A DNA stretch of 64,000 bases from Pyxidicoccus sp. MSG2. Lineage in GTDB: Bacteria > Myxococcota > Myxococcia > Myxococcales > Myxococcaceae. Each line of letters opens with the position of its first letter. The first letter of the stretch is position 1. Positions 53,040 through 63,600 of the stretch are shown here, one piece after another. A program made the translations under genes and the position numbers. Under the pieces are notes generated by a model. That model saw nothing but the letters and a program-made list of their open reading frames with translations, searched no databases and was not told the origin of the DNA. The stretch spans positions 11,370,001 to 11,434,000 of the forward strand of contig NZ_JAPNKC010000001.1 in assembly GCF_026626705.1 (NCBI RefSeq). Reading direction: 5' to 3'.

Positions 53040-53077
53040 CCGTCCCGCCAGGACGAGGCCGCGTCCCGGGGGGACGC
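53040..53077. promoter_or_regulatory. Paired activator dyads upstream of the flavoprotein-like gene
   Basis: A perfect dyad GCGTC-N7-GACGC (53061-53077) and a slightly degenerate one CCGTC-N7-GACGA (53040-53056), again 21 bp apart, 82 and 103 bp upstream of the -24/-12 element. Confidence 0.65.
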
Positions 53078-53104
53078 AGCCGGAGGACGGGGACTCCAAA
53101 CGCA

Positions 53105-53137
53105 ACGGGCCGCCGGGGAGGTTCCCCAGCGGCCCGT
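53105..53137 (-). terminator. Terminator hairpin of the M36 protease gene
   Basis: A 15-bp stem with one mismatch (53105-53119 with 53123-53137) and a 3-nt loop, 46 bp after the protease stop. Confidence 0.6.
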
Positions 53138-53182
53138 GTTCACGCTGCGTGTACTGGCGGTGGCTTGACCCTGGTCAGCGGG

Positions 53183-56100
53183 CTACGCGGTGCGCCGACG
53201 CTCGAGCAATGCGAGGAGCAGGAGCGCCAGCGGCAGCGCCGTCGCGCTCGAGGTCCCCGTCGACGAGCACCCGGATGCCTTCGGCTGCACCACTGGCGCC
53301 GGGTTCACCACCACCGACACGGTGTCCTCCGCGGACAGGCCGCTCTCGGCGGTGACCTTCACCACGAAGGTGAGCGTCGTGGAGGTGCTCACGGCGGGAG
53401 CGGAGAAGCTGGCGCTGGCCTTGTCCGCATCCTGCAACTGCACCGTCGGGCCGGACGTCTGGCTCCACGCATAGGTGAGCGTGCCTTGCTCCGGGTCCGT
53501 GCCGGTGGCGCTGAGGGTGACGGAGCCGCCGCCCTGCGCGGAGAGGTCCGGGTCCGCGCTCACGGTGGGAGCGCGCGGCGCGTTGCGGACCGTCACCGTC
53601 GTCGTGGTGAGCTGGCTCTCCAGCAGGCCGTCGCCGACGACGAGCTGGAAGACGAGGTCCACCGGAGAGGACTGCACCTCGGGCGCCGTGAAGGTCGGCG
53701 TCGCGGTGTTCGCCCCGGAGAGCGTGACAGGGGGGCCGGACACCTGGGTCCAGGTGAAGTGCACCAGCGCGTCCCCGTCAGGGTCCTCGCCGCCGCCCTG
53801 GAGCGTCACGGTGCTGCCCTCGTCCACGGCCTGCGCGGGCCCCGCGGCTGCCATCGGCGCCTTGTTCACCTGGCGCACGAGGACCTCGACGAGGTCCTTG
53901 TCACGCATCCCACCGTCCGACACGGTCAGCCGGAAGGTGAGCGTCGTGTCGGCGAACACCTCGGGGGCGGTGAAGCTCGGAGTGGCCGTGTTCGCCCCAT
54001 TGAGCACCACGAGGGGCCCGGTGACCTGCTCCCACCGCCAGGTCAGCGTGCCGCCGGCCTGGGTCGTCCCGCTTCCGCCGAGGCTCACATCCGTGTTCTC
54101 GTCGGCGACTCTGTCCGCGCCCGCGTTCGCGCTCACCACGCCGGTCGTGCAGAGGCCCTGCTCGTCGGCGATGGTGGTGAACGGGAGGTGGGTGAGGCCC
54201 GTGAAGGCGATGTCGTCGATGAGCCAGCCAACGTTGGCGCCGCCCTCGTCCGTGCCGATGCGGAAGCGGATGAGGACCGTCTTCCCGGCATGGGCGGTTC
54301 CGAGGTTCACCTTCGTGGAGACCAGCTGCTTCTGCGAGAACGCGAAGCTCACACCGCGGAAGGCCCGGCGCCCGCTCAGCGGGTTGACGTTGCCGTCATA
54401 GGTGGCCAGGGTGCCGGTGTAGCCGTTGGAGGTGATGCTGTTGCCGAGGTCGGTCCAGGTCTGGCCGCCGTCCTCGGACAGCTCGAGCACGCCGCCGTCG
54501 TAGTAGCTCAACCCGTCGTTCTCGAAGGCGTAGCGGTGCCGGAAGGTGAAGGAGAACTCCCCCGTCCCCACATGGAGCTCCGGGGTGACGAGCGCGAAGT
54601 CCGCGCCGTGTCCCACGTCCACGCCGAGGAAGGCCCGGCCGTACGCCCCGTCCTGGCTCACCACGAACGCATCTCCGCCCCTGGCGGACGTCATCTCCCA
54701 CGGCAGCTGGTGCGACTCCACCGACTCGGTGGCGGACGTCTGCGGCAGCTCGTCCTGCTCCACCTTCACCGCGAGCTTCGCGAGCTTGTCGCCGGTGGCC
54801 ACCCCGTTGCCGTCGCGGTAGGCGATGGTGAGGTTGACCGTGGAGCGGGCCGTCGCGCCGGCGAGCGTCACCGGCAGGTCGACCGTGGCGGTCTCGAAGA
54901 GGCCGACGCTCGGGAACGTCACCACGCCACCATTGGCCAGCTGCACGGCCGGGTTGTCCGCCGTGACGGTGGCGCTCGTCGCCTGCAGCGGGGTGACACC
55001 GATGTTGCGCAGGGTGATGCGGAGGCGGCCGGCCTCACCGTTGTCCAGGTAGTCGTCCACGTCGCAGGTGCGCATCGCGTCGTCGGCGGTGAGCTCCGCC
55101 GACACGAACGCCACGTCCGCGCCGGTCCGGAAGCTCTCCACCACACCCGTCTGGGTCGTCGAGTCGCGGTCCGGCGCCACCGCGCCGATGCCCGCGCCGC
55201 GCCGTGCGAACGCGTCCGCGAAGCGCGGGTAGTCCTCCGGGTCCGTCGCGTAGACGGCCGCGAGCAGCGCATCCCGCGCCTCGAGCACCGTGGGCGAGGC
55301 GGGCGTCAGCTTGTAGCCCGCGACGATGTAGCTCTTCATGCGCTGCCGCGCCTCGGCGAACGGATGGGTCCGCAGCAGCGAGACGTAGCACTCCCAGAGC
55401 ATGGTGGCCCACACCTCACCGGTGTTGTGGACCTCCGCGTTGTCGACGCCATCCGTGCGGAAGGAGGGGGAGTAGGGGATGGGCGTGCCCTGCCAGGTCG
55501 CCGGCAGCGCATTGCCCGCGGCGATGTGCTTGAAGGTCAGCGGGTTCTTCTTGAAGTCCACCGAGTAGGGGACGCGGCGGATTCCGAAGTAGGCGCTGTT
55601 TCGCGGGACGATGTTGCGCGTCGCGTACTCGCCGACGGCGAAGGTGCCGGTCCAGTCCGGGTTGGAGGCGGCCTGCGCATCCTCCTCGCGCACGGCGAGC
55701 AGCAGCGCGTGGAAGTCCGCCCAGCCCTCGCCCATGCCGCGGCCCTGGTTGTTGGAGAGGCCCGAGCCGTCATGGATGAGACGGTTGCTGATGTAGTGGC
55801 CCCACTCGTGCGCCACGATGCCGGCGTCGATGGTGCCATCCCGGTCTCCCACCGGGCGCCTGCTCAGGGTGGCCGTCACGCTGGCGTCGAGCCTGGACCT
55901 GAGGAGGTCGCCGTCCGTCCTCGAGACCAGCAACGAACCGATGGTGGGCTGGGCGAGCGTCGCGCTCGCGCCCATGCCGCCGGGCATCGGGCTCGAGTCG
56001 TTCGCGACGATGACGCCTACGGCCCCCGCGGCCTGGGCGTTGAGCACCTTCAACTGCAAGGAGCAGGTGCCACGGTCGACGAAGGCAATCCTGCCGGCCA

Positions 56101-57739
56101 CGTCCGCGGCGTTGGTGAGGGCAGAGCAGCCATCCGTCGTGGAGGCGCCCACCGGGTCCGACGCATCGAGGGCCTGGACCACCTGGGCCGTGGTGGTGAA
56201 GACCGGCGGACCGAACGCGGCCGGGGCGAAGTCGTAGCCGCGCGCGACGTCGGCCGGTGCGGTCACCGTGAGACCTCCGTTCACGGTGGAGCCGGGGAAG
56301 ATGTACATCTGCATGCGCGGGCGGGCGCCATCCGCCGGGGTGGACATGTTGGCGTTGTTGACGCCGCCGTAGTCCTGCGCCTCGGCAAGGATGCTGTCCC
56401 CGCCGACGCCGCCGCGCCCGTAGTTGTCCACCTGGGCGTTGCCGTCCTGCTCCGTGAAGCCGGCGTCGTAGTACCAGTCGTGGAGCCAGTTGTTCATGTA
56501 GAACAACTGCGTGATGGCGGCCTGGAGCTGGTCGGACGTCTCGTAGGGCAGCAGGTTGAAGTCGTAGGGATGGTCGAAGCTGTCGGTGTCGGTGGTCCGC
56601 GCGTGCGGGTCCCCCGCGCTGAGCCCGTCCGGTGCGCTCAGGTCCGCGTAGGCCTCGGCGTTGTTGCCCGTCGTCTCCGTGGCCCCCGCGGCGAGCCAGG
56701 GGTCGTTGCGGCTGAACGGCACGCTGTCGAGCGTGACGAGGTTGGGCGCGATGAGGGTGGGGGAGTATCCGTCGGGGGTGCCCGTCGGGTGCGGAATCGG
56801 GTCGTTCCCCGCCGGGCCCGCGAAGGGCTGGAAGGGCGGCGTGGAGTCGGCCCACACGCGGTAGGAGTGGGTGGCGTCCGCGGTGAGGTCCTTGCGGAAG
56901 AGCACCCGGCCATCCTTCGCGCTGATGACGTACGCGTAGTAGTCCGAGGTGGTGGAGCCCGGCGCCCCGGTGTTCAGCTCCACGTAGTGGGCCGGCACCA
57001 GGCCGTCGGGCAGCTCGAAGAGGACCGGCTTGACGCGCGCGGGGATGCGCAGGCCCACCTCGAGCGGCCGCGCGAAGGAGGCCAGCTCATAGCGGGTGTA
57101 GCGCCCGGCGGGAGCACCCGTGGGCTGCAGCAGGCCCGCGTCGAGCCGCTGGCCGGTGAGGTCCAGGTAGGCGGCCGAGGTGGCCTCCGAAGCGCTCAGC
57201 CGGAACGCGTTGGCGGGGCGGGTGGTGCTCCAGCCCGTGTCCGACGAGAGGTGGCCCGAGGCCGCGACCAGCGCGTTCTGCCTGTCGAGCAGCAGGTTGA
57301 CGGAGCCGCGGAACACCTCGAGGCCGTCGAGCTCCTGCTTGAGCGTCACCACCGAGGTGCCCTGCTCATTGCGGCTGACGCGGGCGACGGACGCCCCCAA
57401 CTGCGCCAGCGAGCGGCCGCCGTACAGCGGGGCCAGGGCGTCGAGCTGGGCGAGTGCCGCCGCGGCGGGGGCGAGCCGCGCGTACGGCGCCTCCGCGCGC
57501 AGGCTCGTGGGGGATGACTTCGAGGGGGTAGGCTTCGAGACCCAGACGAAGGTCGGCACGCCGAGTCGTGCATCGCGGTGGAGGACTCGGGCGTTCGGGA
57601 TGACGCTCTCCTCCGCCGAGGCACGCATGGAGGGGGCGCTCTCGGGAAGCGCGTCGTGGTTGGGCATCCTGCCGGCACCCGCCTCGGCGCTCGCGAGCGC
57701 CAGGGCAAGACTGGCAAGGGTTCTGATTCGGCTTTTCAC
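53183..57739 (-). CDS. Secreted M36 (fungalysin-like) metalloprotease with Ig/PKD-type repeats and MYXO-CTERM tail
   Basis: 1518 residues. Signal peptide, FTP-like propeptide, then M36 catalytic domain with HEWGH near residue 645 and GMGEGWADF downstream for the third zinc ligand. A PA domain (DGCSALTNAADVAGRIAFVD) is inserted before it. After the catalytic part come a beta-sandwich region, a jelly-roll region (FRHRYAFENDGL) and three PKD/REJ-type domains (each with W-x-Q-x-SGP-like cores). The C-terminus is Ser/Thr-rich with Cys, a hydrophobic helix LPLALLLLALLE and RRR: a MYXO-CTERM sorting signal. The start is GTG 57739, supported by GAGGT seven bases upstream. It probably degrades protein at the surface during predation. 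Confidence 0.93.
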   Translation of the reverse strand: MKSRIRTLASLALALASAEAGAGRMPNHDALPESAPSMRASAEESVIPNARVLHRDARLGVPTFVWVSKPTPSKSSPTSLRAEAPYARLAPAAAALAQLDALAPLYGGRSLAQLGASVARVSRNEQGTSVVTLKQELDGLEVFRGSVNLLLDRQNALVAASGHLSSDTGWSTTRPANAFRLSASEATSAAYLDLTGQRLDAGLLQPTGAPAGRYTRYELASFARPLEVGLRIPARVKPVLFELPDGLVPAHYVELNTGAPGSTTSDYYAYVISAKDGRVLFRKDLTADATHSYRVWADSTPPFQPFAGPAGNDPIPHPTGTPDGYSPTLIAPNLVTLDSVPFSRNDPWLAAGATETTGNNAEAYADLSAPDGLSAGDPHARTTDTDSFDHPYDFNLLPYETSDQLQAAITQLFYMNNWLHDWYYDAGFTEQDGNAQVDNYGRGGVGGDSILAEAQDYGGVNNANMSTPADGARPRMQMYIFPGSTVNGGLTVTAPADVARGYDFAPAAFGPPVFTTTAQVVQALDASDPVGASTTDGCSALTNAADVAGRIAFVDRGTCSLQLKVLNAQAAGAVGVIVANDSSPMPGGMGASATLAQPTIGSLLVSRTDGDLLRSRLDASVTATLSRRPVGDRDGTIDAGIVAHEWGHYISNRLIHDGSGLSNNQGRGMGEGWADFHALLLAVREEDAQAASNPDWTGTFAVGEYATRNIVPRNSAYFGIRRVPYSVDFKKNPLTFKHIAAGNALPATWQGTPIPYSPSFRTDGVDNAEVHNTGEVWATMLWECYVSLLRTHPFAEARQRMKSYIVAGYKLTPASPTVLEARDALLAAVYATDPEDYPRFADAFARRGAGIGAVAPDRDSTTQTGVVESFRTGADVAFVSAELTADDAMRTCDVDDYLDNGEAGRLRITLRNIGVTPLQATSATVTADNPAVQLANGGVVTFPSVGLFETATVDLPVTLAGATARSTVNLTIAYRDGNGVATGDKLAKLAVKVEQDELPQTSATESVESHQLPWEMTSARGGDAFVVSQDGAYGRAFLGVDVGHGADFALVTPELHVGTGEFSFTFRHRYAFENDGLSYYDGGVLELSEDGGQTWTDLGNSITSNGYTGTLATYDGNVNPLSGRRAFRGVSFAFSQKQLVSTKVNLGTAHAGKTVLIRFRIGTDEGGANVGWLIDDIAFTGLTHLPFTTIADEQGLCTTGVVSANAGADRVADENTDVSLGGSGTTQAGGTLTWRWEQVTGPLVVLNGANTATPSFTAPEVFADTTLTFRLTVSDGGMRDKDLVEVLVRQVNKAPMAAAGPAQAVDEGSTVTLQGGGEDPDGDALVHFTWTQVSGPPVTLSGANTATPTFTAPEVQSSPVDLVFQLVVGDGLLESQLTTTTVTVRNAPRAPTVSADPDLSAQGGGSVTLSATGTDPEQGTLTYAWSQTSGPTVQLQDADKASASFSAPAVSTSTTLTFVVKVTAESGLSAEDTVSVVVNPAPVVQPKASGCSSTGTSSATALPLALLLLALLERRRTA

Positions 57740-57778
57740 GGATGGACCTCGGGGACGACGGAGTGCGGCGGTGATGCG

Positions 57779-57816
57779 GAGCGGACCTTCTGGCGGGGGG
57801 ACCGGAAGGTCCGCTC
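57779..57816 (-). terminator. Terminator hairpin of the Big2/TolB-like lipoprotein gene
   Basis: A perfect 12-bp stem (GAGCGGACCTTC, 57779-57790, with 57805-57816) with a 14-nt loop that can pair further, 17 bp after the stop codon. Confidence 0.7.
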
Positions 57817-57832
57817 AACTTGTTGGATCGGG

Positions 57833-60415
57833 CTACTTCACCCAGGAGATGCGCCCCACGTAGTACGCAGGCGCGTTCCCCATCGGGACGGCGTTCGAGC
57901 CATCGAGGTCGGACACCGTGATGGTGTAGCCCGTGGCCACGTCATCCCACTGCGCGTACGCGACCCGCGTGCCGTCCGGAGAGAGCGCGAAGCGCCCCTG
58001 GAGGTACCGGGCGTCCAACTCGCTGAGCCCGATGGGGCGCACGATTTCGCGCCCCGTCCCGTCCGGCTTGATGCGCTCGAGCCAGTTGTCGCTGCTCATC
58101 TCGTCGTTCACGTAGTGGTAGAGCAGGTCGCCGTTGGGCAGCACCATGGGGAACTTCGAGATGGACGCGTACTCCTGGCCCTTGATGGCGAAGTCGACCA
58201 CCAGGCGCGAGCTCCCGTCGGCCAGCGACCAGGCCCAGAGCCGGTTCCCCGCCGCCGGGAACTCGACGGTGTAGAGGGTGGAGCTGTCCCGCGAGAAGAC
58301 GCCGAACCCGAAGCTCGAGATGGGGGTCGGGGCGGGCATGTCGTTGTGCCCGGGGATGAAGACGCGCCGCTCGTCCGTCCCGTCGGTGCGAATGATGAAC
58401 TGGAACTCCGTGCTGCTGCGCCCCGGGGCCGGGTCGCTCGAGCAGGAGCGCACGAATGCAATCCACTTTCCGTCCGGCGAGAACTCGACTTCCCGCTCAC
58501 CGCAGAGGCTGGCGTCTGCCTGGGTGAGGCGGCGCACGTTGGAGCCGTCCGCGTCCGCGAGGTAGATGAGGCCCTGGGAGAAGATGCCCCCGCTCATGTC
58601 CCGCCCGTCCACCCAGGCCACGGTCTTTCGGTCCGGCGAGCGCGTCACCTCCGAGTGGGTGTCCCGCGGCAGGACGACCGGAGCCGTCACGGGAGTGAGC
58701 TGGTGCAGCTGCGTGCCATCCGGGTAGACCGAGAAGGCCTGCGGCCAGACCGCTTCCGAGTCGATGTCGTTGTTCGTCGAGGCGACGTACAGCAGGAGCT
58801 CGGACGCGGCGGGCGCGCGAATCGAGCCCACGATCAGGTCCAGCGTGGTGGGCTCATCGATGCGCGCGGGGGCGCCGGAGTCGGTGAGGTCGTACAGCTC
58901 GAGGGTGAGGGTGTAGCTGCCCTTGTAGGGGAACTTCAGGCGCAGTGGCGTCGTCTGACCGGCGCCGCTCTGCAGCTGCGTGGTGCCCACCGGGACGCCC
59001 GATTCCGGGCCGATGAAGCCCACGCCGCTCGCGTCCGTCTCGAAGCTGCTCCACGTCTCGGGCCGCTGCGGGTCCTCGCCGGCCGCGCCCGAGAAGTACT
59101 GGATGGCCTGGCCCACGAAGGGCTCGTCCGCGGCGGGCGGAAGGCCCTTGCGGCCGAGCGTCAGCTTCCAGCGCAGCGGCATGGTGGCCGGGAGGGTGGA
59201 GGTGAGGCGGGCGTTGAAGGAGAGGACGCCGTCCTCCAGCGGCTGGAAGGTGGGCACGGTGGCGGTGACGCGCATCAGCGCGGCACTCACCTGGGCGGTG
59301 GCGCTCAGGCCGTTGAAGGTGGCGGTGACGGTGGAGGAGCCCGCGCCCACGGCGGTGGCTTCACCCCGGGTGGCCGCGTCCAGGGAGATGACGGCCACGT
59401 CCAGGTTGCTGCTCGCCCAGGTGGCGCTGCCGGTGACGTCCTGCGTGTGGCCGCCGGTGAGGGTGGCCTCGGCCTTCAGCTGCACCTTGTGGCCGGTGGT
59501 GAGCTGGCTCGTCGTCGGGGTGACGGCCAGCGCGGTGGCCTCCGCCACCGTCACCTGGGTGCTGCCACTCACCCCGCGGAAGGCGGCGGCGATACGGGCG
59601 CTGCCCACGGCCTGGCCGCGCGCATTGCGCCCGGTCACCTTCAGGATGCTGGCATCGCTGGAGCTCCACTCGGCCTCGGTGGAGACGTCGGCGCTGGTGC
59701 CATCGGACAGGGTGGCCGTGGCGAGCAGCGGCAGGGTGCTGCCGCTGGCCATGAAGGCGTCAGCAGGGCCGACGCTGATGGCCGTCACGGTCGCCGGCGT
59801 CACCGTTACGTCGGTGGTGGCCTCCACCGTGCCGCGCGTGGCCTTGAGCGTGACGTGGCCCGGCGCGACGGCGCGCACGAGTCCCGCGTCCGAGACGGTG
59901 GCGACCGCCGCGTCCGAGGACGTCCAGGTGACGTCGGCATCGAGGCCCTGCGTGCTGCCGTCCGTGAAGGTGCCCGTCGCCGTCAGCTGCTCGGACAGGC
60001 CCACGGCGAGGGACGGGCTCGCGGGGGTGAGCGCCAGCGAGACGAGCGTGGCATCCGTCACCTGCACCTGCGCCTCGGCGGTGAGGGACGCGTAGGTGGC
60101 GCGCACCTGCGCCTGGCCCCTGTCCTTCGCATCCACCTTGCGCGGGCTGCTCGCGTCGCTGGAGACGGTGGCCACCGCGGCATCGCTCGACGTCCACGTG
60201 GCCTCCGCGGTGACGCTCTGCGTGCTGCCGTCCTCGAAGGTGGCCGTGGCCTGCACTTCGCCGCGAGTGCCCGCCGCGAGCGAGAGGCTCGCCGGCGCGA
60301 TGGCGAGCGACTTCACGGTCTTCGATGTGTCGCTGTCGCAGCCTGAGGACAACGCGACGGTCACCCACCCCACCAGCGCGAGGCTGAAGAGGTGGCGATG
60401 GACAATCCATTTCAT
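57833..60415 (-). CDS. Lipoprotein with four Big2-type Ig domains and a TolB-like beta-propeller
   Basis: 860 residues. The leader ends in a lipobox (LSSGC). Four bacterial Ig-like (Big2) domains of about 85 residues follow, each with an ATFEDGSTQ / TWTSSDAAVATV-like core. After a middle beta domain, the C-terminal part has TolB/WD40-like blades (VEFSPDGKWIAFVRS, ALSPDGTRVAYAQWD). The start ATG 60415 has AAGGAAGG upstream; a GTG 7 codons earlier is less likely. It is probably a surface binding or sensing protein; the ligand is unknown. It is flanked by terminators on both sides. Confidence 0.9.
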   Translation of the reverse strand: MKWIVHRHLFSLALVGWVTVALSSGCDSDTSKTVKSLAIAPASLSLAAGTRGEVQATATFEDGSTQSVTAEATWTSSDAAVATVSSDASSPRKVDAKDRGQAQVRATYASLTAEAQVQVTDATLVSLALTPASPSLAVGLSEQLTATGTFTDGSTQGLDADVTWTSSDAAVATVSDAGLVRAVAPGHVTLKATRGTVEATTDVTVTPATVTAISVGPADAFMASGSTLPLLATATLSDGTSADVSTEAEWSSSDASILKVTGRNARGQAVGSARIAAAFRGVSGSTQVTVAEATALAVTPTTSQLTTGHKVQLKAEATLTGGHTQDVTGSATWASSNLDVAVISLDAATRGEATAVGAGSSTVTATFNGLSATAQVSAALMRVTATVPTFQPLEDGVLSFNARLTSTLPATMPLRWKLTLGRKGLPPAADEPFVGQAIQYFSGAAGEDPQRPETWSSFETDASGVGFIGPESGVPVGTTQLQSGAGQTTPLRLKFPYKGSYTLTLELYDLTDSGAPARIDEPTTLDLIVGSIRAPAASELLLYVASTNNDIDSEAVWPQAFSVYPDGTQLHQLTPVTAPVVLPRDTHSEVTRSPDRKTVAWVDGRDMSGGIFSQGLIYLADADGSNVRRLTQADASLCGEREVEFSPDGKWIAFVRSCSSDPAPGRSSTEFQFIIRTDGTDERRVFIPGHNDMPAPTPISSFGFGVFSRDSSTLYTVEFPAAGNRLWAWSLADGSSRLVVDFAIKGQEYASISKFPMVLPNGDLLYHYVNDEMSSDNWLERIKPDGTGREIVRPIGLSELDARYLQGRFALSPDGTRVAYAQWDDVATGYTITVSDLDGSNAVPMGNAPAYYVGRISWVK

Positions 60416-60592
60416 GATGGGGGGCCTTCCTTGCACGTCAGCGGCCGACGGACGGACGACGGTCGGGAGCGACGTCGAGGCGGTTGTTGATGGAGAAAGA
60501 GAGCTTCAAGGATCGGCGCGACGGTACCGACACACGAGACGTGCGGACCATTGGGGAGCCCCCTAGAACTTCCTCAGGAATCCCTTAGGGGC

Positions 60593-60624
60593 TCCGCTCG
60601 CTCGGGGGAGACCGAGCGAGCGGA
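60593..60624 (-). terminator. Terminator hairpin after the repeat protein gene
   Basis: A perfect 13-bp stem (60593-60605 with 60612-60624) with a 6-nt loop, 28 bp after the stop of the gene at 60653. No T tract follows. Confidence 0.65.
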
Positions 60625-60652
60625 TGAGTCCTTCGCCGGGCGCTTCCTGCCC

Positions 60653-63600
60653 TTACGGCCTGGGGCTGAGGACCACCGAGCGGAACAGCGTGTTCTGCGG
60701 AGAGGAGACCAGGAGGGTCGGCACAGGGTTGAGGGTGGTGCCGTCGTCCAGGAACGTCGCCAGGTGGTTGCTGGTGGAGCTCGCGGTCAGCGCCATCGTC
60801 ACGTACACGCGCACGCCCGCGGGTGTCTTCACCGCTGTCACACCGTCGACGGGGAGCATCGCGGGAGCACCGGTGCTGTCCGGGACGCGCGGGACGAAGC
60901 CGGCCACCTGCGTCCACGTGGCTCCATCGAAGGTCCACTTCTGCAGGTTGAGGGTGTTGGGAGTGGACCTGAAGCCCGCGGAGGGCGCCGCCACATAGGC
61001 GACGTCGGGGACGAGGTCGCCGTTCGTGTCGAGTGTCGCGAACGCCCCGGCCGTCGCGGACTGCCCCGTCGGGAGGACGAAGCCCGGGAGGCCGCCGGCC
61101 TCCGCCCCGCCAACGGTCGGCAGCGGGTTGTTCGGGAAGTAGCCCAGCGAGTAGCTCCCCGTGGACGTGGCGAAGACCAGCGCGCCGTCCACGAAGCCCA
61201 GACCCGAGCTGGCGTACACGGTGCTGGACACCTGGACGGACGAGGTCGGGCTCGAGCCATCCACGAAGCGGATGCCTCCCGTGGTGTTCACGGTGCTGCC
61301 CTCGCCCGACAACCAGTAGCGCGAGCCATCATCGGTGATGGCCGCCCGGATGCTGGTCGTGTTGTAGCCGTCGTTGATGCGGACGGGGATGGTGAAGCGG
61401 CCGTGGACGTCCAACTGGCCCACCACGCGCGCCGTGGTGCTGGCGGACGCGGTCCGGGGGCTCGTGCCCATGTCCGCGTCGTAGCCCGCGAAGGTGAGGA
61501 AGCGGCCATCGGCCGAGCGCGCCAGCAAGCCCTCGTTGAGGCCGATACTGCCCATGAGGGTCAGCCGGTCCCGGCCGAGCCAGGGCAGCGGGAAGGTGCG
61601 CACCGGCGCCCCACCCGTGGGCCGGTACTCCTCCACCTGAACCGCCGCGGCCGTGGGGCCAATCGCAACCGAGCCGCCGACGCCCAGGCGCACCACCATG
61701 AGGTTGGGGGAGCAGGTGACGGTCAGGGTGACGTCGGCACTGTCCATGGTGCCGCTGCCGCTCGCCACCTCACAGGTCTGCCCCACCGGGTGGCGCGCCA
61801 CCTCCACCGCGTACGCCTCGCCGGCGAGCAGCCCCCGCGCGAAGGCATGGTCACCCGCGGCGCTGACGGTCAGCGCATCCGGGCCGTTGCGCAGCTCCAG
61901 CGTGCCGGTCAGTCCCGCGACGTCGACGTGGAGACCGTGGAGGTCCGCACAGGTGATGGCGACACCGGTGATGGGTCCTCCATTCACGGTGCCGTTCCCG
62001 CCCTGCACGAGGCAGCGCTGGCCCGTGGGGTTCGTCTTCACCGTCACGTCGTAGCCGCCGAGCTGCGCCACGGACCGGGTGAAGGTGAAGGCTCCGTCGG
62101 CGGTGACGGTGAGCAGCGCGTCCCCGTTGTTCTGGAGCGTGAGCGTGGTGCCCGCGGCCAGGCCCGTCACCGTGCCGCCCAGGGTGAAGGCCGTGGTGCC
62201 GCAGACGACCGCGACATTCTCCACGTCCCGGGTGCCCATGGTGCCGGAGCCATTCGACACGCTGCACACCCAAGGGGATGACGTCTCGGCGGTGACCCCG
62301 TAGGCCGCGCCGTATCCAACCGGGGCGTTGAAGGCGAAGGTTCCGTCGTTGGTGAGGGTGACCGCGTCTCCACCGTTGTTCTTCAGCACCACCGACCCGC
62401 CGACGAGGCCCGTCACCGTCCCACGCACGGCGAAGGCCTTCGGCGTGCAGGTGACGGCCACGTCGGCCACGTTGCCATGGTCCAGACTGCCCGCCGCGCG
62501 GTCCACGGTGCAGGTCTGGCCCTCCGGCTGCGACTGGATGCTCACGGCATAGCCGCTGAGGTCCGCCATCGGCTGGGAGAACGTGAAGGCGCCATTGGCG
62601 GCGACGGCGAGGTCATTGCCGCCATTGTTCCGCAGCTCCAGCGTGGTACCCGCAGCCAGCCCCGTCACGGTCCCGCCCACGGTGTACTTCTTCGTGCTGC
62701 AGAAGACGTTCACGCCGGTGACGTTCGAGGCGGCCATGGTGCCCGCGCCGTTCGGCACGATGCACTCCAGCGGGTACGTGGCCGCCACGGTCACGGCGTA
62801 GAGGTTCTTGAAGGTCACTTTGGTGGTGAAGGTGAACGGGCCGCCGGAAGTGACGGTGAGTTCATCCGCGGCGTTGTCGTTGTTGCGCAGCTTCAGCGAC
62901 TGGCCGCTCGTCAGTCCCACCACCGTCCCTCCCACGGTGTACGTGTTCACCGCGCACGTGACGGCCACGTCGGTGACGTCGTGGCCGGCAAGGTTGCCTG
63001 TGCCGCGCGCCACGGTGCACGTGTGGCCGGGCGGCTGGGACGGCACCAACACGTTGTAGGCCCCGAGGTCCGCCACGGGCGTGGGGAAGGTGAAGGGGCC
63101 GTTGGTGGTGCCGGGGAGGCCCTCGCCGTTGTTCTTGACGTTGACCGTGGCGCCCGACAGCAGCCCCGACAGCTGGCCACCCACCGTGTATGTCGTCGTG
63201 CTGCAGCTGACGGAGACATTGGTGACGGCCTGGGAGGGCATGGTGCCGGTGCCGTTCGTCAGGGTGCACCCGAGCGGGTACACCGCGTGCTGGGTGACGT
63301 CGTAGGTGTCGGCGAAGGCCACCTTCGTGGCGAAGGTGAAGAGGCCATTGGCGGAGACGGTGAGGTCATCGCCACCCTTGTTCTTCAACACCACTGTCTG
63401 GCCCGCCTTCAGGCCCGTCAGCATGCCGCGCACCTGGAACGCCTCCGGCGAGCACGCAATCTCCACGTGGGTGAAGTCCGCATGGTCCAGGGTGACCGCC
63501 CCGTTCCGCACGGTGCAGGTCTGGCCCCGCGGCTGGGTCTTGATCGTCACTGCGTAGGTTCCGAGGTCCGGCACCGGCAGGTTGAAGGTGAAGGACCCGC

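Noticed and set aside
52901..57517. An uninterrupted 1538-codon rightward frame antisense to the M36 protease
   Set aside because: Arg/Gly/Val-rich with no domain; it follows from GC-rich third positions of the real gene on the other strand, which has clear catalytic motifs.
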